The notes under the pieces were generated by a model. The model worked only from the letters and a program-made list of their open reading frames with translations. It was not told the origin of the DNA and did not search any database. A stretch of DNA of 64,000 bases from Riptortus pedestris. Taxonomy: Eukaryota; Arthropoda; Insecta; Hemiptera; Alydidae. The stretch lies in assembly GCA_019009955.1 (NCBI GenBank), contig CM032229.1, forward strand, positions 124,001-188,000, in the 5' to 3' direction. The position numbers and the translations under genes are program-made. This document shows positions 46,570 through 58,808 of this stretch, piece by piece (the stretch's first letter is position 1; every line of letters starts with the position of its first letter).

Positions 46570-47859
46570 TAGCTCAGATACCCGGCTTCGCCCGGGAATT
46601 CATTTGAGGCTGGATGGTGATGGTATTTTTTTGGCAAGGCTTTACTTTGCACAATATTTTGACTTTTACCCGTCCCAGCGTTTAGGGCTAATGCCCGTCG
46701 TTTCTGTAGATTTGTTAATAATAAAATTTGTAAATTCAGACCTCCCTTATAACCCCCACTCCTGCCCGTTCCTAGAAATGTTAGTATGGCTTATTATAAG
46801 GATGGCGTTAGTGCTAATACACAGTCTTTTGTGCCAAATAAAATTGTTGACTCCCGCTATAATTTTTAGCGTATAACGCATTTATACTTCGGTATACGAC
46901 GATATTGTAAATAACAAAAGTTTCTCTAAATAACAAAATAAACAACTTTTGTTATGTACATATTTGCCGAAACCCCAATAGGAAACGAAATATCACTATT
47001 TTTAATTTCAGACCTCCCTTATAACCCCCACTCCTGCCCGTCCCTAGAAATGTTAGTATGGCTTATTATAAGGAAATCGTTAGTATTAATTCACATAGTG
47101 AGTTTGGTTTAGTTCGGTTGAGTCTTTTGTGCCAAATACAATTGTGGACTCCCGCTATAGTTTTTAGCGTATAACTCATTTATACTTCCGTATACGGCAA
47201 AAGTGTATTTAGCAAAAGTTACTCTAAATAACAAAATAAACAACTTTTGTTATGTGCATATTTGCTGAAAAAGCAATAGGCAACTAAATATCGCTATTTT
47301 TAATTTCTGGCCTCCCTTATAACCCCCACTCCTGCCCGTCCCTAGAAATGTTAGTATGGCTTATTATAAGGACATCGTTAGTATTAATTCACATAGCAAG
47401 TTTGGTTTAGTTCGGTTGAGTCTTTTGTGCCAAATAAAATTGTGGGCTCCCGCTATAGTTTTTAGCGTATAACTCATTTATACTTCCGTGTACGGCAAAA
47501 GTACATATAACAAAAGTTACTCTAAATTACAAAATAAATAACTTTTGTTATGTGCATAGTTGCTGAAAAATCAATAGGAAACGAAATATCGCTATTTTTA
47601 ATTTCAGGCCTTCCTTATAACCCCCACTCCTGTTCGTCTTAGAGAATATTAATATAGCCTAAAGTCTAAGTTGGGCTAGTAGTAATATACATACCAAGTT
47701 TCATAAAATTCGGTTCAGCCGTTTATGCGTGAAAAGGTAACAAACAAACAAACAAACAGGCACGAAAGAAACAAAATGCAGTTATGGTGTCTATGACATG
47801 TGAAACGAAAAGTTATCGTGAAATTTCGCGAAAAAAATCAATGTACAGACAGAGGTTAC

Positions 47860-47866
<7 letters not shown>
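46569..47866 (-). mobile_element. Non-autonomous Helitron, family A, left arm of an inverted pair
   Basis: The 3' end ctagctcagatacccggctt at 46569 contains the CCCGG/CCGGG hairpin. Four ~300-bp modules follow (acccccactcctg at about 46753, 47027, 47321 and 47617). The 5' end is gacagaggttacaattt plus TA. Its 5' end faces that of the next copy across (TA)n. Confidence 0.8.

Positions 47867-47930
<64 letters not shown>
47864..47930. repeat. (TA)n at the centre of a Helitron inverted repeat
   Basis: TA repeats shared by the 5' ends of two convergent-by-5' Helitrons; acctctgtct follows at 47931 and its complement precedes. Confidence 0.95.
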
Positions 47931-47931
<1 letters not shown>

Positions 47932-49274
47932 CCTCTGTCTTTACATTGATTTTTTTCGCGAAATTTCACGATAACTTTTCGTTTCACATGTCCTAGACAC
48001 CATAACTGCAATTTGTTTCTTTGGTGTCTGTTTGTTTGTTTGTTTATTTGTTTGTTTGTTTGTTTGTTACCTTTTCACGCATAAACGACTGAACCGAATC
48101 TTATGCAACTTGGTATGTATATTACAACTAACCCAACATAGACTTTAGGCTATATTAATTTTCTCTAAGACGAACAGAAGTGGGGGTTATAAGGGAGGTC
48201 TGAAATAAAAAATAGCGATATTTCGTTTCCTATTGCTTTTTCAGCAAATATGAACATAACACAAGTTATTTTGTAATTTAGAGTAACTTTTCTTATATGC
48301 ACTTTTGCTGTATACGGAAGTATAAATGAGTTATAAGCTAAAAACTATAGCGGGAGTCTACAATTTGATTTTGCACAAAAGACTAAACCGAACAAAACCA
48401 AACTCGCTATGTGAATTAATACTAACAATTTCCTTATAATAAGCCATACTAACATTTCTAGGGACGGGCAGGAGTGGGGGTTATAGGGGAGGCCTGAAAT
48501 TAAAAATAGCGATAATTCGTTTCCTATTGCTTTTTCAGCAAATATGTGCATAACAAAAGTTGTTTATTTTGTTATTTAAAGTAACTTTTGTTATATGCAC
48601 TTTTGCCATATACGGAAGCATAAATGAGTTATACGCTATAAGCTATAGCGGGAGTCCACAATTTTATTTGGCACAAAAGACTCAACCGTACTAAATAAAA
48701 CACTCAGTATGCGTATTAGCACTAAAGCCTTCCTTATAATAAGTCATACTAACATTTCTAGGGACGCGCAGGAGTGGGGGTTATAAAGTAGACCTGAAAT
48801 TAAATATAAGGATATTTCGTTTCCCATAGGTTTTTCAGCAAATATGCACATGGCAAAAGTTGTTTATGTTGTTATTTAGAGTAACTTTTGTTATATACAC
48901 TTTTTTCGGGAACAATGTGTGAAGCAAGTAGTTTGCGTAAAATATTGATAAGCTCAACAATTCTTTCCAATATGAACTACCACGTACCTCAGTTGGAAAA
49001 ATTAATTCAAATGTATGTTAATATTTTGTCCTTAATAGTTTAAATCTATGCATAATGCACAGGAAACGGGAAATATGGCAATATGGAGGACAGTGAAGTC
49101 TTACATAAAAAATTAATTTTATTATTAACAAATCCACAGAAACGACGGGTATTAACCCTAAACACAGGGAAGGGTAAATGACAAAATAATGTGCAAAGTA
49201 AAGCCTTGCCAAAAAAATACCATCACCATTCAGCCTCAAATGAATTCCCGGGCGAAGCCGGTTATCTGAGCTAG
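47920..49274 (+). mobile_element. Non-autonomous Helitron, family A, right arm of an inverted pair
   Basis: Starts in (TA)n, then acctctgtctttacattgat and the GTTT run. Several ~300-bp modules follow, then the 3' unit and the end cccgggcgaagccggttatc, tgagctag at 49274, followed by T. Confidence 0.8.
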
Positions 49275-49400
49275 TGTATAAATAAATAACTTTTGTTTTG
49301 TGCATATTTGCCAAAAAACAAATAGGAAACGAAATATCGCTATTTTTAATTTCAGGCCTCCCCTATAACCCCCACTACTGTTCGTCCCAGAGAATATTAA
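49275..49400 (-). mobile_element. Outer Helitron fragment, part 1
   Basis: Helitron module sequence (ttgttttgtgcatatttgcc; taacccccactactgttcgt; cccagagaatattaa) that stops at TAA (49398-49400), where a family B element begins. The continuation is at 54452. Confidence 0.7.
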
Positions 49401-49865
49401 AAGTCCGTCACGCAGGGGCTGCGTAAACTAAGCAGATTTCCCACGTGAAGTTTTACAATAGAGAAATTTCAGAATAGAGAGCCGAACAGTTATGGGAATG
49501 GCCCGATCTAGCTCTTGACGGAAACTAACGATTAGACCCGAAGTTAGCCGATCTCATCTCAGAAGCTGAAAACAGAAAAATGCACATATCTCGGTTAATA
49601 TTCAAGATACGGAATAAATGTATATAACACTATTTATAGTAAATTAAATTTGCAATAAGATTGATTCTATATGAGTTTTCGATCCGACGTAGAGTAACGG
49701 AGATATTTCGAAAATCCTCCCCTCTAAACCCCCCCTCCCACTGGTCCGATTTCAGCCATTAACGAACATGATCTTTATTTTTACATAAAACGTTTAAATA
49801 TCGAGTTTGGTAACGATCAAACGAAAATTGCGACCGCTAGAGCGTTAACAGACATATATATATAC

Positions 49866-51474
49866 TCGTATATATATATATATATATATAAAATTGTAAC
49901 CTCTGTCTGTACATTGATTTTTTTCGCGAAATTTCACGATAACTTTTCGTTTCACATGTCATAGACACCATAACTGCATTTTGTTTCATTGGTGTCTGTT
50001 TGTTTGTTTGTTTGTTTATTTGTTTGTTTGTTTGTTTGTTACCTTTTCACGCATAAACGGCTGAACCGAATTTTATGAAACTTGGTATGTATATTACTAC
50101 TAGCCCAACTTAGACTTTAGGCTATATTAATATTCTCTAAGACAAACAGGAGTGGGGGTTATAAGAGAGGCCTGAATTAAACATAGCGATGTTTCGTTTC
50201 CTATTGGTTTTATTTGGCAGATATGCACATAACAAAAGTTGTTTATTTTGTAATTTAGGGTAACTTTTGTTATATGCACTTTTGCCGTATACGGAAGTAT
50301 AAATTAGTTATACGTTAAGAACTATAGCGGGAGTCCACCATTTTATTTGGCACAAAAGACTCAATTGAACTAAACCAAACTCGCTATGTGAATTAGTAAT
50401 AACGATTTACTTATAATAAGCCATACTAACATTTCTAGGGACGGGCAGGAGTGAGGGTTATAAGGGAGGCCTGAAATTAAAAATAGTGATATTTCGTTTC
50501 CTATTGCTTTTTAAGCAAATATGCACATAACAAAAGTTGTTTATTTTGTAATTTAGGGTAACTTTTTTTATATGCACTTTTGCCGTATACTTAAGTATAA
50601 ATTAGTTATACGTTAATAACTATAGCGGGAGTCCACAATTTTATTTGGCACAAAAGAATCAACCGAACTAAACCAAACTCGCTATGTGAATTAGTACTAA
50701 CGATTTACTTATAATAAGCCATACTAACATTTCTAGGGACGGGCAGGAGTGAGGGTTGTAAGGGAGGCCTGAAATTAAAAATAGCAATATTTCGTTTCCT
50801 ATTGCTTTTTCAGCAAATATGCACATAACAAAAGTTGTTTATTTTGTTATTTAGAGTAACCTTTGTTATATGCACTTTTGTCGTATACCGAAGTATAAAG
50901 GCGTTATACGCATAACATTATAGCGGGAGACAACAATTTTATTTGGCACGAAAGACTCAACCAAACTAAATAAAACACTCAGTATGTTTATTAGCACTAA
51001 CACCTTCCTTATAATAAACCATACTAACATTTCTAGGGACGGGCAGGAGTGGGGGTTACAAGGGAGGCCTGAAATTAATAATAATGATTTCCTAGTGGGG
51101 TTTTGGCAAATATGCAAGTAAAAAAAGTTGTTTATTTTGTTATTTAGAGAAATTTGCTCAACACTTCTTTTCAATATGAACTACCAGGTACCTCACCTGA
51201 AAAAATTAATTCAAATGTATGTCAATATTTTTTCCTTAACAATTCAAATCTATGCATAATGCACAGGAGACTTGAAATATGACAATATGCAGGACAGAGA
51301 CGTCTTACATAAAAAAATAATTTTATTATTAACAAATGCTAACAACGCGTATTAACCCTAAACACTGGGAGGGGTAAATGTCAAAATATTGTGCAAAGTA
51401 TAGCCTTGCCAAAAATATACCATCTTCATTCAGCCTCAAATGAATTCCCGGGCGAAGCCGGGTACCTTAGCTAG
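49866..51474 (+). mobile_element. Non-autonomous Helitron, family A, tandem copy 1 of 3
   Basis: TA-rich 5' end, then ttgtaacctctgtctgtaca. Four ~300-bp modules (acgggcagg at about 50441, 50739 and 51039, with a variant near 50146). The 3' end reads cccgggcgaagccgggtacc, ttagctag at 51474, followed by T. Confidence 0.8.
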
Positions 51475-51486
51475 TATATATATATG

Positions 51487-51516
<30 letters not shown>

Positions 51517-51517
<1 letters not shown>

Positions 51518-52948
51518 CTATATATATATATATATAAAATTGTAACCTCTGTCTGTACATTGATTTTTTTTCGCGAAATTTCACGATAACTTTTCGTTTC
51601 ACATGTCCTAGACACCATAACTGCAATTTGTTTCTTTGGTGTCTGTTTGTTTGTTTGTTTATTTGTTTGTTTGTTTGTTTGTTACCTTTTCACGCATAAA
51701 CGGCTGAACCGAATTTTTTGAAACTTGGTATGTATATTACTACTGATCCAACTTAGACTTTAGGCTATATTAAAATTCTCTGAGATGAACAGGAGTGGGG
51801 GTTATAAGGGAGGCCTGAAATTAAAAATAGCTATATTTCGTTTCCTATTGGTTTTTCGTCAAATATGAACATAACAAAAGTTGTTTATTTTGTTATTTAG
51901 AGTAACTTTTATTATATACACTTTTTTCATATACCGAATTATAAATGAGTTATACGCTAAAAACTATAGCGGAAGTGAACAATTTTATTTGACACAAAAG
52001 ACTCAACCGAAATAAATAAAACTCGGTATGTGTATTAGCACTAACGCTTTCATTATAACAAGCTACACCAAAATTTCAAGGAACGGGCTGGAGTGGGGGT
52101 TATAAGGGAAGCCTGAAATTAAAAATAGCTATATTTCGTTTCCTATTGGTTTTTCGGCAAATATAAACATAACAAAAGTTGTTTATTTTGTTATTTAGAG
52201 TAACTTTTGTTATATACACTTTTTTCGTATACCGAATTATAAACGAGATATACGCTAAAACCTATAGCGGAAGTGAACAATTTTATTTGACACAAAAGAC
52301 TCAACCGAACTAAACCAAACTCGGTATGTGAATTAGCACTAACGCCTTCCTTATAATAAGCCATACTAACATTTCTAGGGACGGGCAGGAGTGGGGGTTA
52401 TAAGGAAGGCCTGAATTTAAAAATAGCGGTATTTCGTTTCTTATTGCATTTTCGGCAAATATGAACATAACAAAAGTTGTTTATTTTGTTATTTAGAGTA
52501 ACTTTTGTCATATTCATTTTTGTCTTTTAACAAAGTATAAACAAGATATACACCATAAACTAAAACGGGAGTCAACGATTTCATTGAGCGCTAAGGAGTA
52601 AACCGAACTTAAAAAAACTCGGTATGTCAATTAGCATTAATTCTTCCATGATTATAAGCTATATTAAAATGTTTAGTTTAGAACGGGAGTGGGGGTTATA
52701 AGGGAGGCCTGAAATAAAAATTCGCGATATTTCATTGTCTATTTGTCTACGGGAAATATGACAATTTGGAGGACAGTGAAGACTTACATAAAAAATTAAT
52801 TTTATTATTAACAAATGCCAACAACGGGAATTAACCCTAAACACTGGGACGGGTAAATGTCAAAATATTGTGCAAATTAAAGCCTTTCCAAAAAAATACC
52901 ATCACCATTCAGCCTCAAATCAATTCCCGGGCGAAGCCGGGTATCTGA
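51517..52948 (+). mobile_element. Non-autonomous Helitron, family A, tandem copy 2 of 3
   Basis: A|TC start at 51517 (tctatatatatatatataaa), modules, and 3' end cccgggcgaagccgggtatc then tga. The last bases (GCTAG) are replaced by the start of the next copy. Confidence 0.78.
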
Positions 52949-52950
52949 TA

Positions 52951-54276
52951 TCTATATATATATAAAATTGTAACCTCTGTCTGTACATTGATTTTTTTCG
53001 CGAAATTTCACGATAACTTTTCGTTTCACATGTCATAGACACCATAACTGCATTTTGTTTCTTTGGTGTCTGTTTGTTTGTTTGTTTGTTTGTTTGTTAC
53101 CTTTTCACGCATTAGCGGGTGAACCGAACTTTATGAAACTTGGTATGTATATTACTACTAACCCAACTTAGACTTTAGGCTATATTAATATCCTCTGAGA
53201 CGAACAGGAGTGGGGGTTATAAGGGAAGCCTGAAATTAAAAATAGCGATATTTCGTTTCCTAATGGTTTTGCGCCAAATGTGGTCATAACAAAGTTGTTT
53301 ATTTTGTTATTTAGAGTCACTTTTGTTATATACACTTTTTTCGTATACCGAATTATAAACGAGATATACGCTAAAACCTATAGCGGAAGTGAACAATTTT
53401 ATTTGGGACAAAAGACCCAACCGAAATAAATAAAACTCGGTAAGTGTATTAGCACTAACGCTTTCATTATAATAAGCCATACCAATATTTCTAGGGACGG
53501 GGGTTGTAAGGGAGGCCTGAATTTAAAATAGCGGTATTTCGTTTTCTATTCGTTTTTCGGCAAATATGAGGATAACAAAAGTTGTTTATTTTGTTATTTA
53601 GAGTAACTTATGTGATATTAATTTTTGTCTTTTAACAAAGTATAAACCAGATATACACTACGGGTCGAACTATTGGGCGCTAACGATTGAACCGAACTTA
53701 ACAAAACTCGGTAAGTCAATTAGCATTAATTCTACCATGATTATAAGCTATATTAAAATGTTTAGGTTAGAACGGGAGTGGGGGTTATAAGGTAGGCCTG
53801 AAATAAAAATTCGCGATATTTCATTGTCTATTTGTATTCGGCAAACCTGCACATAACAAAAGTTGTTTACTTTGTTATTTAGATTAACTTTTGTTTTATA
53901 CATTTCTTCAGGAACAATGTGTGGAGCAAGTAATTTGCGTAGAAATATTGATATGCTCCACAATTCATTCCAATTTGAACTATCAGGTACCTCACCTGGA
54001 AAAATTAATTCAAATCTACGTTAATATTCTGTCTTTAATAACTAAAATCTATGCATTATGCACAGGAGACGGGAAATATGACAATATGGAGGACAGTGAC
54101 GTCTTACATAAAAAATTAATTTTATTATTAAGAAATGCCAACAATGCGTATAAACCCTAAACGCTGGGAAGGGTAAATGTCAAAATATTGTGCAAAATAA
54201 AGCCTTGCCAAAAAAATGCCAACACCATTTAGCCTCAAATCAATTCCCAGGCGAAGCCGGGTATCTAGTAGAGCTA

Positions 54277-54277
<1 letters not shown>
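52951..54277 (+). mobile_element. Non-autonomous Helitron, family A, tandem copy 3 of 3
   Basis: A|TC start at 52951 (tctatatatatataaaattg). Three to four modules, then the end ggcgaagccgggtatctagt, agagctag at 54277, followed by T. Confidence 0.8.

Positions 54278-54278
<1 letters not shown>

Positions 54279-54328
<50 letters not shown>
54279..54328. repeat. (TA)n microsatellite
   Basis: TA tract between the last Helitron and the resumed family B 3' module. Confidence 0.95.
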
Positions 54329-54334
<6 letters not shown>

Positions 54335-54451
54335 GAACGGACCTCATTTTCGTCATCTCCTGGGTAGGATCGATGGACATTTGAAGAAATTTTTCGAAAC
54401 TCGCGTCATGAGTGCGACCTCAATAGCTGATTTCCTTTAAGGGAAATCTGC

Positions 54452-54572
54452 TAATATAGCCTAAAGTCTAAGTTGGGCTAGTAGTAATATACATACCAAG
54501 TTTCATAAAATTCGGTTCAGCCGTTTATTCGTGAAAAAATATCAAACAAACAAACAAACACGAAAGAATATT
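54452..54572 (-). mobile_element. Outer Helitron fragment, part 2
   Basis: Continues exactly where 49400 left off: taatatagcctaaagtctaa, then the shared attcggttcagccgtttatt and the (CAAA)n run ending cacgaaagaata. The 5' TA end is missing. Confidence 0.7.
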
Positions 54573-54579
54573 TGTTTGA

Positions 54580-55659
54580 GTCCTTAAAATAATGGCGAAA
54601 TAAGTATTTACACTGATGGGAGTAAGGATGAAACTCGAGTAGGCACAAGCTTTTGTAGATTTTGAAATTATTGAAATTCAAAAATACAGTCTTCGTCAAC
54701 TTTGGACGCACAATGGGACAAAAAAATTGCAATTTTAAATAGTTTACTGCACATAGATAACAAACAACGATAAATGCACATCGAACATTTACACTCATTG
54801 CCACAACTCTTTAAAAAATGAGGCAATTCATGGGCTATATGTGTATATATAATGAATTGTTTATCATCGCACTAAAAGCCATTGTTTGTGTTTTTAAATT
54901 CCAAAAAGGTAGATAGATGTACGATCAAAAATGGCTGTATTCTTCACCGTCTATTTTTTCCACCCATCAGAGAATATTGTTAATAAAGAACAATTGTTTT
55001 GCCACCTTCAAAAAAATGCTTTCCTTCCGAGCTTCAAACGCCCTTCCTCCGCGTTCCTCTCTCTCTCTCACCCTTCTTCGCCTCCCGTATGTCTGTCCCC
55101 CTCCCATCCGCAGAGATCTTCCGTCGAGCACACCCCAGTCCGTGCGATGCGTCTATTTGATGATTATAGTTGATATTTGATTGGAGTAATCTGTTTGAAG
55201 ATGTAGAGCAACTGCTGTAGGAGACGCCGGACCCTAGAGACGTGCTTGATGGTGGTTAGATCCTGAGTGATGTTGAATAGTGAAAGCTAGGTGGAGCAGT
55301 GTTGGCTTTAAACACTTTCCCCTTCCTCTTGGAATAATTAGAGAAGATGGCCGTGCTAATTTTAAACCAGCAATTATTTTAATAGGAGGCGGTGGACGGG
55401 ACCTGTGTCTATGTTAATGGGCTCTTTTTACAACACCATAATGGAGAGGCCGCCAGTCACGTTCATTCATAACTTGGCCCAGTCCATTCATCTCCCTTCT
55501 ATTATATTATACATTCAAATTATCCCTGGGGCCATACACTGCCAAGGAGAGCTTAGCTCAGTAACATACCATTGGCAGCTGCGACTGGGAAACGCCAAGT
55601 TGCCAACTTGAAGGCTCACAAATGCCACCTGGCAGACCTTGGTACTTCAAGGATCGCAC

Positions 55660-55660
<1 letters not shown>
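54580..55660. other. No gene supported
   Basis: A somewhat GC-richer stretch at 55020-55640. The overlapping plus ORFs at 54917-55180 have no recognised motif. No splice-bounded exon could be supported. Confidence 0.3.
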
Positions 55661-55661
<1 letters not shown>

Positions 55662-55693
<32 letters not shown>

Positions 55694-55694
55694 A

Positions 55695-55733
<39 letters not shown>
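55662..55733. repeat. (CA)n joined to (TA)n
   Basis: CA repeats at 55662-55703, then TA to about 55733. Confidence 0.95.
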
Positions 55734-55735
<2 letters not shown>

Positions 55736-56211
55736 TATATATGGTAAGTAAGGCTGTCCTGAGTCAAATAAATAAATTCGAAAGTTATACTTGATATTTA
55801 TTTGTGGGTGCAAAAACGGCCTAAATTCCACAATAAATATTTATTAATGCTTTCGACGGAGTTCTCCATACTTGGAGAGAGAAAAAGACGTTTAATTCTT
55901 CACAATTGTTCAGCATCGTCGGTGCCCTAAACAATCTATGTCAATTACATTGTTAAAAATATTAAAAAATCTAACAGTTAAAGCTATAAAAAATATTATT
56001 CCTAAAACTAAATAACAGCACTTTAAAACCTTTAACAAAAACAGTCCAGTTTAAAAAAGAAATTCCTAAGTCTACCACATAAACATACATATAAACATCT
56101 CAAGTACTTAACCTAGACACTTAACTACACAGAATAATAATATGAATGCAATCTCTGAAATGTATTAAAACTAGAAGTATAGAAGAGAGAGGGAGCCAAC
56201 CTATCGGTCTG

Positions 56212-56795
56212 CATGTCAACATTAACTGGACGTTGTGTCAACATTGGCTGGATGTTGACTCCACATTGACTGGACGTTGTGTCAACATTGGCTGGATGTT
56301 GACTCCACATTGACTGGATGTTGTGTCAACATTGGCTGGACGTTGTGTCAACATTGACTGGATGTTGACTCCACATTGACTGGACGTTGTGTCAACATTG
56401 ACTGGATGTTGTATCAACATTGACTGGATGTTGTATCAACGTTGACTGGATGTTGTGTCAACATCGACTGGATGTTGTGTCAACATTGACTAGATGTTGA
56501 CTCCACATTGACTGGATGTTGTGTCAACATTGGCTGGCCGTTGTGTCGACATTGACTGGATGTTGTGTCAACATTGACTGGATGTTGTATCAACGTTGAC
56601 TGGATGTTGACTCCACATTGACTGGATGTTGTGTCAACATTGGCTGGCCGTTGTGTCAACATTGACTGGATGTTGTGTCAACATTGACAGGATGTTGTAT
56701 CAACATTGACTGGATGTTGACTCCACATCGACTGGATGTTGACTCCACATTGACTGGATGTTGACTCCACATTGACAGGATGTTGACTCCACATT
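56212..56795. repeat. 22-bp tandem array, left block
   Basis: Units of attgactggatgttgtgtca plus ac, mixed with a variant carrying gactcc in place of tgtgtc. Each unit holds self-complementary GTTGTGTCAAC or TGTTGACTCCACA-type words. Open frames across it are artefacts of a repeat without stops in those frames. Confidence 0.95.
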
Positions 56796-57262
56796 GACAT
56801 TGTGCACCCACTTCGAGGAGTGGCTACAATGTGGAAGGCACCTAGCCGCAAGGCCTTAATCCTTCCACACCAATCCAACAACCTCGTGGAACACTGAGGA
56901 CTCGCTACGATGGTCAAGAAGCGAGCCCTATGGAACGGGACGGTCCCCTACTATCCAGCTCCCACACGAGAGAAGAACTCCCGTACATGTACCAGTTTTC
57001 CTGGCCTGTACGTCCTCGTGCTTTGAACACACGACCACTACGTCTGCGACCGGCAGTGAAGGCAAGCCTCCACTCCGGACACCACCCAGCCCGTAGTTCA
57101 CATTGAGTAGGCAGACCCTACCCCATTAAGGCAGGAGTGATCCCCTGCCCGGAACAGCAAAGCCAACTAAGGACCTACTGTTCCTACGGTTCCCCTACCC
57201 AGCAGCTACACAGCGGGGGCTTACTGCTGCCACTGGGAAGAGCCGGCCCCGTGCCGGAAACT
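56796..57262. mobile_element. GC-rich insertion in the 22-bp array, contains the 79-bp core
   Basis: About 465 bp, clearly more GC-rich than its surroundings. The left end matches the core of the 91-bp array at 40.1 kb: attgtgcacccacttcgagg, ggctacaatgtggaaggcac, ttaatccttccacaccaatc. The remainder (ctcgctacgatggtcaagaa; gaacgggacggtcccctact) has no stable long ORF. Probably a SINE or a LINE 5' piece; unidentified. Confidence 0.5.
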
Positions 57263-58096
57263 TCATATTGACAGGATGTTGACTCCACATTGACAGGATA
57301 TTGTATCAACGTTGACTGGATGTTGAGTCCACATTGACTGGATGTTGACTCAACATTGACTGGATGTTGTGTCAACATTGACTGGATGTTGTGTCAACAT
57401 TGACTGGATGTTGTGTCAACATTGACTGGATGTTGACTCCACATTGACTGGATGTTGTGTCAACATTGACTGGACGTTGTGTCAACATTGACTGGATGTT
57501 GTGTCAACATTGACTGGATGTTGTGTCAACATTGACTGGATGTTGTGTCCACATTGACAGGATGTTGACTCCACATTGACAGGATGTTGACTCCACATTG
57601 TCAGGATGTTGACTCCACATTGACAGGATGTTGACTCCACATTGACAGGATGTTGACTCCACATTGACAGGATGTTGACTCCACATTGACAGGATGTTGA
57701 CTCCACATTGACAGGATGTTGACTCCACATTGACTGGATGTTGTGTCAACATTGACTGGATGTTGACTCCACATTGACTGGATGTTGTGTCAACATTGAC
57801 TGGACGTTGTGTCAACATTGACTGGATGTTGTGTCAACATTGACTGGATGTTGTGTCAACATTGACTGGATGTTGTGTCAACATTGACTGGATGTTGTGT
57901 CAACATTGACAGGATGTTGACTCCACATTGACAGGATGTTGACTCCACATTGACAGGATGTTGACTCCACATTGACAGGATGTTGACTCCACATTGACAG
58001 GATGTTGACTCCACATTGACAGGATGTTGACTCCACATTGACAGGATGTTGACTCCACATTGACAGGATGTTGACTCCACATTGACAGGATGTTGA
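57263..58096. repeat. 22-bp tandem array, right block
   Basis: Same units as the left block, with long homogeneous runs of attgacaggatgttgactcc plus ac (57550-57730 and 57900-58096) alternating with blocks of the tgtgtc variant. This shows two rounds of block amplification. Confidence 0.95.
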
Positions 58097-58808
58097 CTTA
58101 ATACATTTAAGGCATTACTTTCATGTTATTATTCTATATAATTCAGCCTCTAGGTTAAGTACTTGTGATGTTTATATATTTTTAATGTGGTTGACTTAAG
58201 GATTATTTCATTAATTAAACTGAGCTTGTTGTTTTTATAAAAGGTTTTAATGTGCTGTTATTTAGTTTTAGGAATTATATTTTGTATTCTTTTAATACAT
58301 TATTGTTTTTTGATGTGTCATCAGGTCACTAACGATGATGTGCTGTTACTTTAATAAATCTGTGTAGTGAAAGCTTGGCCGTTTTTTCTCAACCTGCCAT
58401 TACTCATTTCTACAAGCCAGAAACCCCAACTTAGAGTCCTATTTATTTCACATTTTTGAATACTCTAATGCGTTTCGGGGCTTACAGCTCTTTCTTTATG
58501 GGGAGGAGGATTATAAACCTAAAAATCGCATTTTAATGTATAGCTCAAATTAGAGCTTTGTATATTTCTTAAATAACAATATTTTTTAAGTTTAGCCACA
58601 TGTTTAGCCATATTCCCACCAATAAAACTTAAATAAACTACTGAGATGTGTAAAAACTAATAATTTGAGTAAAAATCTCATCAATTAAAATTTCATCTTC
58701 TATTTATTAAAAAACCTACATACATTAGTATAAAAATAAATAAATACCCATCATAGGCAGAGCTGAAGGAGGCAGGTTAAAAACTGTAAGGCCACTTAAA
58801 AATAAAAA

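Larger units (their letters stand above)
49401..54451 (+). mobile_element. Family B element interrupted by three Helitrons, with TAA duplication
   Basis: The 5' end aagtccgtcacgcaggggct is at 49401. Interior runs to gcgttaacagacatatatat at about 49860. After the Helitrons, the 3' module resumes at about 54329 (ttttgaacggacctcatttt) and ends gggaaatctgc at 54451. The flanks are TAA (49398-49400) and TAA (54452-54454). Removing everything between rejoins the outer Helitron as gagaatattaatatagccta, its normal sequence. A 3-bp TAA duplication is one reading; insertion between A and A without duplication is nearly equivalent here. Confidence 0.65.
55810..58392. mobile_element. Inverted-repeat-bounded element carrying a 22-bp satellite
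   Basis: The left arm (55810-56171) and right arm (58096-58392) are imperfect inverted repeats. Matching pieces include cctaaaactaaataacagca on the left against the complement tgctgttatttagttttagg on the right. Others are aagtacttaacctag against ctaggttaagtact, and aaaaacggcc against ggccgtttttt. Between the arms lies only the 22-bp array and a GC-rich block. The arms also contain AATAAAT motifs like retroelement tails. No transposase ORF. The structure recalls Penelope-like inverted ends or a TIR element with a satellite core; I cannot decide. Confidence 0.5.

Noticed and set aside
56125..58082. Many minus ORFs built of HPVNVEST/CGVNI repeats
   Set aside because: Translations of the 22-bp satellite; open in several frames at once.
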